Notes under the pieces: model-generated
Told to the model about the DNA's origin: nothing
Database searches by the model: none
Seen by the model: the letters and a program-made list of their open reading frames with translations, nothing else
DNA from: Mycogone perniciosa
Taxonomy: Eukaryota > Ascomycota > Sordariomycetes > Hypocreales > Hypocreaceae
Reading direction: 5' to 3'
DNA length: 64,000 nt
Assembly: GCA_025331125.1 (NCBI GenBank)
Contig: JAOALB010000072.1
Coordinates: 124,001-188,000, forward strand
Translations under genes and position numbers: made by a program
Shown here: piece after piece, positions 10,396 to 21,503 of the stretch
Numbering within the stretch: position 1 is the stretch's first letter
Layout: the number at the start of each line of letters is the position of its first letter

Positions 10396-11756
10396 ATGTC
10401 CCAAACCAGTCTAAACCTTGAGGCTACTATGCTTAGTGCCAATCTCACTGGCAAGGTCATCCATATCCCAGACCTGAAGGTGGCCTTTCCCTCATGGCCA
10501 GCCGGAACAAACCAGAGCCTCGACCAGCTTCGTCCCGAAGTTGACAAAATGCTCGAAAAGACCATCGATGATCTCAGGAAACTCAATGGCAACAAGAAAT
10601 GTGACTGGACTTGGCTCATCTCCTGGTAACACTCCTTGCAACCCCTCCTTGTTCATAAAGTATCTCCAACTTACTCACAATCTTATTTATAGTTGTTTCC
10701 CAAAGTCACCCTGGACAGAACTTCAAGCCGTCGCTGCTATGCTAGTCTGGATCTTCAACTGGGATGACGAAATCGATGAGGGCGACAATGAATTCGCAAC
10801 CAACGAACAAAGCGCCCGCCTCTTCTGCCAGCGATCCCTGGAGTATTCCCTTTGGGCGCTGGGACTTGACAGCCCGACTGGGGTAAGAGATGAGGCAAGG
10901 GAGCCTTCTTGCAATATCTCTGTCATGTCTCTCTTCGGTGACTTGACTCGTGATATCTGCAAAAAGACAGATATTCGTAAGTATCCAAGTTCCGGGTTCG
11001 ATCTCATGTTCTAACTGTCTAGATCAACGAAAACGTATTCACAAGGAGATGGAAACCTATATGAACTACACAGTAATCGAGCAGACGAGTCGAAATGCTG
11101 GGAAAATCCCAACCCCGGAGCAATACTTCCAATTGCGCCTCGGCACGTCCGGAATCCGCCCCGTCATCGCCATGGTCGAGTAAGTTATTGTCCAGTTTGC
11201 CATTCTTCCTCTCAAAGCTTACAATACCAGCTACGCGGTAAAGGTCAGACTCCCTGAGTGGATCATGGCGTCTGACAGCATGGGGGTTATTTGGAGAGAG
11301 ACTACTGTTCTTTGCATGCTGTAAGCCCACCTTCTTCACCTCTAATCGATAACATCGCTTAACCATAATTTAGCATCAACGATGTTTACTCGCTCAAGAA
11401 GGAAATGGTAATACACTTGTCACTTTGTTACAAAACCACACTAACAGTCCATTCAGGTATTCGGCTCTGTCCTCAACATGATCCCCATTCTCTTCAACGC
11501 CAGTAACACCAACGATGTTAACGATACAATGGCCCAAGTGTTAAAGATCATGCGTGAATCAGCTGGACGATTCGATGAAGCAGCTGCGGACCTTCAAATC
11601 ATGGCAAAAGAGGCAGGCTGCGATGTAGAGGCCAAGGCCTACGTGAATGTCTGCCGCACAACGGTGACAGGCCTAAACAATTGGGCTTTGATGACGAAGC
11701 GGTACAATTTAGCAGCATATCCGCTCAAGGATGACTGCTTTTTCGTTACCCTCTGA
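10396..11756 (+). CDS. Class I terpene synthase (probable sesquiterpene cyclase)
   Basis: Six exons with matching phases: 10396-10625, 10693-10976, 11023-11179, 11231-11320, 11374-11407 and 11457-11756, giving 364 residues, normal for a fungal single-domain terpene cyclase. The aspartate-rich metal-binding motif DDEID is at residues 101-105. The NSE/DTE-type motif NDVYSLKKE is at 256-264 (Asn256, Ser260, Glu264 as magnesium ligands), and an Arg-Tyr pair (TKRYNL) is at 347-348 near the C-terminus, as in many microbial cyclases. The enzyme should bind farnesyl or a similar diphosphate with three Mg ions and cyclise it after ionisation; substrate and product cannot be read from sequence. The DDEID form recalls longiborneol-synthase-like fungal enzymes. 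All motifs are intact. It stands alone: no P450 or transporter is adjacent, only a decayed regulator about 4 kb upstream. Confidence 0.88.
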
Positions 11757-12199
11757 AGATGATACGGGGTTTCATGAGGCCTTGCACACCTGACTCAAAA
11801 TCATCAGTCAAGTTTCGCTCTTCACTGGAAGTCTTTCTATAGATAATATGTTTCTTAATTTAGTTAAGCATACAGGCAATCTTCTTAGTTTGTAATGACA
11901 AAACTTCCATGTTTCATTAACTCGAACGATCAGCTTGTGCATCAACTGGTCATTATTGTGACAGCGCGGTCTTAAACACAATTGAATATCTCACACAAAG
12001 GAGTCTAGATAGCTTTCATTGCGTCTCGGTCAAAATGCCTCGCAGGCCCTCGTCAACGAGACCATGAAATCCGTAGACAGAATAGAAAAACCCAACTCTC
12101 TCGCGAGGTTCATATCCATAGCTACGCACATGAATACTTGTGTACACAAATTCACTCTGGCCTGTGACAACACCATGGACAGTCGTAGATCACCCAGTA
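11757..12199. other. Convergent 3' region
   Basis: About 440 bases between the ends of the terpene synthase (plus) and the helicase (minus). It should hold both 3' UTRs. No gene is seen. Confidence 0.6.
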
Positions 12200-15100
12200 T
12201 TACATCCTCAATTCCCCCAAGTGCCTCGCCAACTCCTCAATCTCCTCCGCGCGCCTCACTCCCTCCACTAGTTGGTGATTTTGCCCTCCAATTGCGGCAT
12301 TGCACTCCGGACATCTGGCTTGCTCCATCGGCATTCCACACCTGTCGATAGCAAACGGATGGCCATTTTGGCAGGTATACCAATGACCAGTTCCCCTTAA
12401 TTCTCCAGACATGGCGTTGTAAACAGCCCGCAGCTCCTCGGCTGTCACCGGCCCGTAAGCCCCGCCGTTCAGCATCGTTTCTGTTGCGTCGATCTCGTCC
12501 TTAAGTATGGCTGCAATTGGGTATTTCTTCAACAATTCGCGAGCATGGGCGACATGATCCAGGCCAATCTTGCTCAGAAGTTCTGAGACCTGGTCGTTAT
12601 CAGCACTATCCCCCAACGTCTTGATGTCAGAAACTTGTTGCATCGTGAATGGACCGTTGGCGCGACAGAGCCCACATATTTGTGCAGAGAAGATATGACC
12701 CTGTATTTCTTCTCTGGGATGCATCCTCTGCTGGGCAAGCTCAATCAACTTTTCACAGTCACACCACTGAGTTGACAAATCCACATTGACTCGTGTATCT
12801 GTCCGCCCAATCGCTCTCCATGATCGCATGAAGTCAGATAGAATGATGATATCGCACTTCAATTGCAGCGCAGTAGCGAGAAGATATCCCTTGACTTGAA
12901 TGGCCGACTCATTGAACCGGAATTCTTTCTCTGTCTTGTGCCGACGATTGGCGTATTGCACAAGGTCCGCAACCCGCTGGAAGGGCTGCTCTTCTTTCCG
13001 TACTTCGTTCGCATACAAGCTTATCTGCTTCCAGATTTTGATGATACCTTGGTACCGCTGCTTACCAACTAGATCTTGCAGGTAGTAGAGCTGTTTGATC
13101 CATGTATCACGAGTTCGTTTGTCGTTCTGACTGCTAGATAGAAGCATCTTAGCTGCAGAAGCTTTCTCTAGCTTTTCTTGCTCTCCCAGCAGTCCTTCTG
13201 CCAGAGATATGTATTTAGTGTTTGACCAAGTGACAAACTTCTTCGTTGCCTCGTCGAGCATGGCTCGACGCCCCACACGGCCATATCTAGAAATGTTTCG
13301 AAGGGAACCACGACAGGTTCCGCAAACCCTGATGCCAGATTCATCCATCGAGAAAGGCTCGGACACCATATGAATCTTTGTCGGAAGCCCATTTTCATCT
13401 AGTTCATAGTGGGACGCCATATCCATTTGGCCGTCCATGGATGAAACGGTCAGGAAGTGACCACAATCGGGGAAAATACACGGTTCCTCATTCAAGTCAA
13501 TCTGGTGGTACTCTTTCATTTCGAGGAAGTCGACACATGATGACTTGATTTCGTCTAATCCGCACTGCTGACAATAAGTCGATTCCGGACAGTCCTCTCC
13601 GCAAAGGGAAGGGCCTAGATCTGTCAGTACAAGCAAATTTCAAGTCAAGGTTAGCGAAGGAAAAACGTACATTGATGACCACACTTCAACATCTTCTCGC
13701 ATCGCTTTGAGCATGGCACCCAATCGCACGGTGCCGCACAAGGCATTGAACATTGTGTATGGGGACACCTTGACTGACATTCCCCCTCTGCACAAGGGGC
13801 ACAAGGCTCATTGCAAGGCTTGTTGCATCTCGAATGGCTGCAACGAACGTCACATGGTTCGTCACAAGGAGGGCATTTACTGCCATTGTGACATGGTTTA
13901 GAGCAGCTATGGCGACAGGTAGAGTAAATCCGACCGCATGCCTGTTCACAAATGCCATGATTCTCCTTCGTGACCTTGCCGCCCTCTCGGATCCGGCATT
14001 GGGAACATTTATTCTTGCACTTGTGACCACAAGCGTGTTGTAGATCGCACCTGGCAGTGCATCGATAGCTAGCAGTGGTGATATCCTCATGACATTGAAC
14101 CTTGACTTCATGGTTGCAGCCTGGGACGGTACGTATGATTTCGACCTTACAACGAATTGAGGCAGGATCCTGAGCCTGCCAGCACTTGGCGGATGAGAGG
14201 CGGTGGCCGCATGGAAGTTCAAGATCAATATTTTTCAGCATGACATGGCACTTGTCTTGACAAGGCTCTCCGCATCGAAGAGGACAGTCATGGTCGCAAC
14301 CCTTCTTTGGCCGTGGGCAGTTTTCAAGGCACTTGACCGCTTTGTGTAGGATGTCTGAATGACATCGTCCAATGCAATGATGGCCACAATCAAGCCTCTT
14401 TTTGCACGGGAGGTTACATCCACCCTCGGGCGAGAATTGGAGGAAATGGTCTGGAAGGGACACAAGAATTGGAGTGTCCGGATGTTGCGGGCACTCGAGT
14501 TCCAAGCTTGTACTGAAACGGTCTTCATCCTTCAGAATGTTGAGGACGTCGTCCCACATTTGAACGCCCTGGCACGTATTAGAATTCCCAATAATATACA
14601 TCCCATGTTGCGCACGAGATAGAAGGACGTTGACGCGGTTCGAGGTGCTAAGAAATCCGCATTTATTCTGCAGGTTACTCCTCACAAGGGATACCACCAC
14701 CACCTTGGCTTCCTCGCCTTGGAAATTATCGACTGTCGCCACTCTGACACTTTTGAGTAGAGTTGATTTGCCAAGCTGGGGTCTTTGTATGGTAGTTGAG
14801 GCAGCCTCAGGGCGATCGGCCTCAAGCGTTTCGAGATCTTCAAGGTCACGGTCATTCAGATGAATCTCAAACATAGACTCCATCCGACGGCGCAGCTTAT
14901 GAAGTTGACCCAAATATGGTGTGAGCACTGCAATATCTCCTTGAGAGTAACAACCCTGTCGGACGAGATGGGAGACGAGAGAAGAGGTCATCTCAATCTC
15001 AAAGTCGTTGGAATGGGATGTGGACAGGGGATCATTGTTTGCTGCGGCAGCCTCGAGATGTTCGTGATGGAGCCAAAACAATCTCTTTTTCATTCCCGCC

Positions 15101-18100
15101 ACTTCGGGGTAACTTGTCGTCCTCTCGGCGTCCTTCAGGCGTGGATAGAGAGTCTGCCGAACCAGATCAGATATGGAAGGATGCATCCGCCTCTGAGTCT
15201 CTAAAATGCTGAAAGGGATCCGAAAATCAGACTGATTGGGCTTGACAAGGCGTTCGAATAATGACATATCTAGAGAATACTGCTGACCACGGGGGTTGGT
15301 ACTCTGCAAGTCGTAATTCTGTATCTGTGGACGGAGCTGAAGGTGGTCGCCGATCAGGATTGCATGCTCCACAGATGGGAGAAGGGCCGTAAGAATATGG
15401 GCTTCGAGAACTTCTCCCGCTTCCTCGCAAACCAGGACTTTGCACCGCAACCGCCGAAGAAGATCTAGATTTCTTGCGAGACCAGTCGTCGTGACTCCAA
15501 CAATATCGGCCTGTTGTAGACAACGCAAGTCGACATCACCACGGACACGACGCTGCCTCTCTATTGACTCCGCATATTCTTGATGTCTTTTCGCAATCCT
15601 GTTGATGATCGGATCCCTAATGCTCCTGAGCCAAGTATGATGTAACATACGGCGTTCCGCATGGTTCAGAGTCGACAGCTCAGACTTCTCCAGAACTTCG
15701 ATCGGACGAGTTTGAGTGTCACTTTGGGATCCACCTGCGAGCCATTTAGCAATGATCTTCTCTGGCTGATGGGTCACATGTTCCCAATTCTTATCGGTTT
15801 CTCCGAATAGCACTTCATGATGTCTAGGGAACGTAATGGAGAGGAAATTCTTCACGCTCCGCCAAGAATTTGACACTGTTAGTTCTTGGATTGAGGCTCT
15901 CATCTGGTTGACAGCTTCCAGTATGTTCTGTGTCTCCTCATAGAGGTCGGTTTTCTCGGATTTTGTCCGGTCAAATCGTTTGGCGACGGCTCGCAAGTTG
16001 AGATCCTGCAACTTTTCCGATTTCGATCGGGATCCAATTCGTATGATGCCTTCAATTCCGTCATCATCCACAAGATGCTCAAGAAGTTGATCCAAAGCAT
16101 GGTTGGTGTAGCAGATACAGAGGATTGGCCCGATGTTGGACTTTTGCTTGTTTGCCAATAAGACCCTGATGATCTTTTCTCCTGTGTAACTTTTGCCAGT
16201 ACCAGGCGGGCCTTGTATGAGCGATAGCTCACTTGACAAAGTATTCAGAAGCGCGGCAGACTGCGTTGAGTCAAGGCTTGTTCTAGATGCTAGCTCCTCA
16301 GGGTCGGGTAGGTTCTGAGGAGACACCACGAACTCTCTTGCTTCAGGGCCCAGGCATTGTAGATCGAACCCGAATCCTGCTTTCCTCGCATACAGAGCTG
16401 GGCGTATCTCCACATCTGTAGAACTGTCTTGCGGCGCTAGAATATCCGCGAAAGGGATGTCGGCTCTTTGATACATCTGTTGCAAGGCTGCGAGAGTGTG
16501 TTTAAAGGAGTCAAGGAGAACCCCTGGGAACTCCACAAGATATCGGCGCGGTGAAGATCCCACATTCCGGTACTAACGGAGGGCTTGGCCGACATCATAT
16601 TTTCCCGCATCGATAAGCTGTAATCTGACATAGAGGAAGTTCTCGTTATCTGAGAGGGTAAATTGCTTCGTTTTCTTCGCAGAGCCAGAGGCCGCTTCAT
16701 CTTCTTCAACAGGTTGGCGGGCTTGCTTGTCATCTCTACTTCTCATCGTGGAATTTGAAACGGTGTAGAATAATACCGAGCCAGCTGCATTCAGAACGCA
16801 AACTAATGCCCCGGCCTGCAGCCTCTTGCTCTGCAACCACCACTCTTTTCGATTATTGCGACTCAGTTTCCGCACGGCAGAAGGTTGGTCACAGCAAATT
16901 ATCAGCTCCAGACCACCAATCCTGTCGAATTCCACACTCGCGAGTGTAGCAGAATCGTACACGTACGTTCGCACACTATTCTTGGATCGACGAGAATGCC
17001 CATCACTTGGGTTTCGAATGCAATGAAGAGTCTCACGAACCGTATCCCGAAGTTGGCCAACGGTATCTTCTCGTACAAGGCGAAATTCACGATCCAATCG
17101 TCCGCGAATACCCTGAATGTGCCATTGGGAGCTGTCAGTTGTCGGCAGGTATTCTGCCCGCGGCGACATGATTTCCTCGTACGTTGGCAGGATTTTAATC
17201 TTCTGAATCTCTGCATGGTCGTTATCGTGACGTGGCCCCTCCGCAGACAAATTTCCAGGGTGATCTCTTCTCAAAACAAATTGTTCCCTGGTCGCCTGGT
17301 GTTGGGGCATCTGCAATTCCGCGATATTATCCCCCACCTTGAGTCGCTGCCGCATATATCCAAGGTACTTGGATGCTTGCAGACGAGAGAACTCCTCGTC
17401 AGGGTGAGATTCCTGGTCCAGGCATTCTGAGAAACTGGAGGCAAATCTGGAGAAGTTGTCATTGACAATGTTGGAGGTGCTGCAATCCAACATCTTGGAC
17501 AGGACTGCAAGAGACAGCTCTACCATCTCCATCCGCGAAGTATCTGTTGCATTGGGAGGCCACGAATCGGCTAGGCGGACAGTGTAATTAAACAACCTTT
17601 CCATACGCGAGCCTCCTACCCCAAGGAGGAAGTTGTATATTACTGCAACTTCTTGTTCCAAGATGGCAGAATCAATGACCCTCGGGTGGGTGATGAGCTG
17701 GAAAAGTGGTTTAATCTCGGTCGTCCAGAGACTTAGGTTTAGGTGACCACTTTGAGCTGTTGGTAGATGCCGGTCTGACACATCCTTGATGAATGAGAGA
17801 CCAGACTCGCGGGCAAGAAGTTTAATTGCTTCTTGAGCTGCGCCGACATCCCCATTCATCAGATCTAGGGCAATCCGAAAGAACTGGCTCACGACTGATG
17901 GGGCTGGTCGAGATGTGAGTGACTCGCCCTGTTCCAAGAGCCGCTTCCACTCCCTCAACTTTCCCTCGCGGGCGTGTTGCTTCCGATTATCTGTCAGTCG
18001 GCTCGGCTGCTCCGAGGACGAGGGCCTCTGTCGTGACTTTTGAATTTCGTGTGAAAATTTGCATCGATTGCCGAATTTGCAAACTCCATTCTTCTGAAAC

Positions 18101-18234
18101 TGGAAACACGGTTGTTGGGGCTTATTGGATGTGGATGGCCCACGATCTCCAGGTCTGATCAGAGTTGTCAGTATTTCCAGCGTTTTAGAGGCCTAGCTAG
18201 AGATCCAGAGTGATGCTTCTTACTTTCTCGTCAT
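12200..18234 (-). CDS. NFX1-type zinc-finger helicase (ZNFX1-like), one in-frame stop
   Basis: Exons 18234-18224 (MTRK start), 18154-13671 and 13614-12200 (introns of 69 and 56 bases) encode about 1,969 residues if the TAG at codon 531 is read through. Domains in order: a CCCH finger at residues 20-39 (C-x8-C-x5-C-x3-H); a helical region; an SF1 RNA/DNA helicase with QGPPGTGKS (about residue 650), CEEAGE (about 915), VDNFQGEE and SRAQHGMYIIGN; a run of NFX1-type Cys/His fingers (about 1260-1500); and a C-terminal RZ-type finger (GHWYTCQNGHPF ... RCPECNAAIGGQNHQL). Animal ZNFX1 works in small-RNA and antiviral pathways; the fungal role is not established. Both sides of the stop are otherwise free of frameshifts. 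The TAG could be a real nonsense mutation, a sequencing error, a read-through site, or lie in a 54-base in-frame intron (16577-16524). If the stop is real, the allele makes only the N-terminal 530 residues, without the helicase. Confidence 0.85.
16573..16575 (-). other. In-frame TAG inside the ZNFX1-like helicase gene
   Basis: The minus strand reads CTC CGT TAG TAC CGG. Upstream codons encode DAGKYDVGQALR and downstream codons NVGSSPRRYLVEFPGVLL in the same frame. A GTTAGT donor overlaps the stop, and a CCCAG acceptor 54 bases later would remove it in frame, but would also remove LVEFPG. Confidence 0.95.
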
Positions 18235-19674
18235 CCTGGCCTGTTCACGCCCAACGTAATGGTCGAATCGCTCCTGACAGGGTGGCCTTTGATCAGATGG
18301 CTTTCACGGGATATGATATGGCAAATGAGTGGAAACTGAAAAGCTCGAGATGCTCGAGATGGATGATAAAGGGATAGGATTTCCTTTCTAAACGAAAGTT
18401 GAAAGACATAGAAGGTAAAGAGGCGTGAAGAAACACGGTTGCGTGCAGTCATGTTACTAGCTGCTAGTTGGGGCATCACATGACTACGGTTCTCTTGAGG
18501 CAGTGAATTAGTGAAGCATGCCTCAGCAAGGCCACAACGGTTTGATATCTTGATGAAAGGCCTTGCTGGTCTAGTTGACTATGATATTTCTCTGGTGGGT
18601 GCAATACGATTGAAGGGCCCCGAGACTACTTCTCTAGGAGTCGCTCCGCAGATCCTTTGACGCGATGCCACAACGAAAGGGCCCGGAATGAGTGAGAGAG
18701 TCGTCACGAAGTCGCTGCAGTCCCGCTTCGGCTATCTGGATCCTCCCACGATGTCCCCAATCCTCCCTAACCGACGGTCCTATTATACATGTATACTCGT
18801 CAACTCGATCGCCTCAGCGCTGATTTTTATACGTAATCGCCCTGGATATCCCTTGCCCATAGCTGTTTGATGTCTCTATCTCATGATCTGTACCTAGGGT
18901 AATATGCCCCCTGAATGTGCCCCTGAAAGTTGCACGGCATCATCCTCCCCATAACAGTTCGCTCTCAACTACCAGCTGCAGAGCTGTGACATAAAGGGCA
19001 ACCTACTGACTGTTATTGCACTTAAAGAAGGCGGGATGAATGGGCTTCATCTGATCGCTTAGCCGGTTGGGACTGTGCGTTATTATTTGTTCAAAGCTGT
19101 CGTTACAACTGTTGGGCATTTAATGCTTAGTGATGCTGTCAGACCAAAACCGGGCAAAATGTGAGCCCACACTGTGCGTGTGGATAAGTGACCTTATACG
19201 AAGTATGTACTCCGTATGCTTGCGACAGATACATCTTCCTGGTCTGCCCTTGACATGGTTTTGGTCGCAGCAGCACCGCCATTGCACGAGTTTCTGTAGA
19301 GGTTGACTACAATGGAAACGGAGTACAAGAGAGTAGAATTCCTAAGTTTAATACCAATATAATATAACAATAGGGTTGAAGACGTGGTGTTATCACAAAG
19401 TCAATACAGAGAGTCATGACTCATGCATTGGTGCAAATTATTCCATACTTCGTACCTGGGCCGTGATCGGCACACTTGTATCTTACCCCTCCTTCTCCAA
19501 CGCCCAAGCAAGTCACGCAAAGCGGCCGATCACGGCTTTACGCACTGTATTTAGTCAAAGGCTTACCTGCCCTAGCCTGACGGGCAGATTGGCTACACTT
19601 CTGCACACAAGAAATCGAGAAATCTTGTCCTCACCACACCAAGTATCGAGACGATTGGGCGACTATCAGCATCA
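18235..19674. other. Divergent intergenic region, helicase and argininosuccinate lyase promoters
   Basis: 1.4 kb between the starts of two divergent genes. It contains TACTCCGTA near 19207. No coding frame is supported and no specific regulator site is recognised. Confidence 0.6.
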
Positions 19675-21201
19675 ATGGAGCAGACCACGTCTACGCTCCT
19701 CTGGGGCGGCCGATTTACCGGTATTGAGATGCCTCCGGCCCTTTGATTATGCTTCGACCATCATCAGTTTTCGCTAACAGATCCTCTGCCAATGCGTAGG
19801 CACAATCGACGACCTGATGATGAAATTCAACGAGTCGCTTACCTTTGACAAAGTCCTCTATAAAGTCGATCTTAAGGGCTCTGCGACATATGCCAAAGGG
19901 CTCCGCCAGCTAGAGATCCTTTCCGAAGACGAACTGAATCAGATATTGTCTGGCTTGAAGCAGGTGGAGAAGGAATGGGATGACGGAACCTTTGTAATCG
20001 ATCCCAAGTCCGACGAAGACGTGCATACGTCGAACGAGCGCCGCCTTGCAGAGTTGATCGGCTCATCAGTAGCGGGCAAGCTTCATACTGGACGCTCCCG
20101 GAATGACCAGATCGCCACGGATATGCGCCTCTGGGCTCGAGACCAGCTTGCCGACATCGCGGTGTTGATGAAGGAGCTTCTTCAAGTTTTCGCTGCAAAG
20201 GCGCAATCTACTCTCCCTGTATTGATGCCTGGGTATACACACCTGCAGCGCGCACAGCCTGTGCGGTTCTCACACTGGCTTCTATCCCACGCCACATTCA
20301 TTATTGGCGATCTCACGAGGCTAAAGGGTGTCCAAGAGAGGATCTCATCCTGCCCCTTGGGCGTTGGTGCGCTAGCCGGAAACCCGTTCGGAATTGATCG
20401 CGACTTTCTTGCCAGCGATCTCGGTTTCGCATCTGTTCATCCCAACAGTCTCGCTGCAGTAGCTGACAGGGACTTTGTCGTTGAGATTCTGCAATGGGCC
20501 AGTCTTTTGATGACGCATCTTAGTCGCCTGGGCGAGGACTTGATTCTCTTCTCTACTGCCGAGTTTGGCTTCGTTCAAGTTGCCGATGCGTATAGCACTG
20601 GCAGCAGCCTCATGCCCCAGAAGAAGAACCCCGATAGCTTGGAGCTTATTCGAGGTAAAGCCGGAAGAGTCCAGGGACAGGTAAAGTTACACTCCGCTTC
20701 TTCTCATTTATCTATTCTGACCGATGCCAGGCATTTGGTTTCCTTGCGACGCTCAAGAGTCTTCCAACTTCATACAACAAGGACCTTCAGGAATCGGTCG
20801 AACCCCTCCTCGACTGCATCAAAACTGTGTCCCACTGCCTGGCAATCGTCAAGGGCGTTGTCGACTCCCTCCAGGTCAATGGAGACAAGATGAGATCTGC
20901 TTTGACGGCTGACATGCTTGCAACTGACGTTGCAGACTACCTGGTTCTAAAGGGTGTTCCTTTCCGACAGACCCATCATATTGCCGGCGCTGTCGTCCGC
21001 AAAGCCGAGGAGCGTAGCATATCGATCGCAGAGCTATCTCTGGAAGACCTGAAAGAGATATCACCGTTGTTTGATGCCGACATTGCTGAAGTCTTTGACT
21101 TTGAACGGAGTGTAGAGAGGAGGTCTGCGAAGGGGGGTACGAGTCACAGTTCGGTATTGGCACAAATTGCTTCCATAGAGACTCTTTTGTCTCAAATTTA
21201 A
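19675..21201 (+). CDS. ARG4: Argininosuccinate lyase
   Basis: Exons 19675-19720, 19800-20680 and 20731-21201 (introns of 79 and 50 bases, in phase) encode 465 residues, the usual length. The enzyme splits argininosuccinate into arginine and fumarate, the last step of arginine synthesis. Visible landmarks are the N-terminal LLWGGRFTG, DVHTSNERRLAELIG and LHTGRSRNDQIATDMRLWAR, YTHLQRAQPVRFSHW, and the fumarase/lyase superfamily signature GSSLMPQKKNPDSLELIRGK, which carries the catalytic serine loop. The first exon is only 15 codons, and the junction falls inside WGGRFTG, which confirms the intron. No mitochondrial presequence is apparent, which fits a cytosolic enzyme. There are no unusual residues. 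The neighbours are unrelated to arginine synthesis. Confidence 0.97.
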
Positions 21202-21503
21202 TATGTAAAGAAATACTAGCAAGTTAAAAATAAAGGTTTAAGCTCAAGTGGTTCAATGCCTCACGGGATTCTGTTATCACATCCACCAGGGTGTGATGGA
21301 GTACATATTGTGCTAACATACAAACTCGTCGTCAACGCTGCAACTGTACCATATCATATAAAATAAGAAAATACCAAACGCCCCTATCCGTCATTACTCA
21401 AGTCTAAGCCCCTGGTATCAGCTCATCAATCATGCAATTTCCATCAGTACATCCATCAGTCATTGAACCGACATCAGACCATCCCATTTCGTTACACCCC
21501 GAC
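21202..21503. other. Convergent 3' region
   Basis: About 300 bases between the ends of the lyase (plus) and the GTPase (minus). It should contain both 3' UTRs, and no gene is seen. Confidence 0.6.

Noticed and set aside
16577..18234. Treating the two halves of the ZNFX1-like gene as two separate genes
   Set aside because: Both halves share one frame with only a single TAG between them, and the second half has no start context or promoter space.
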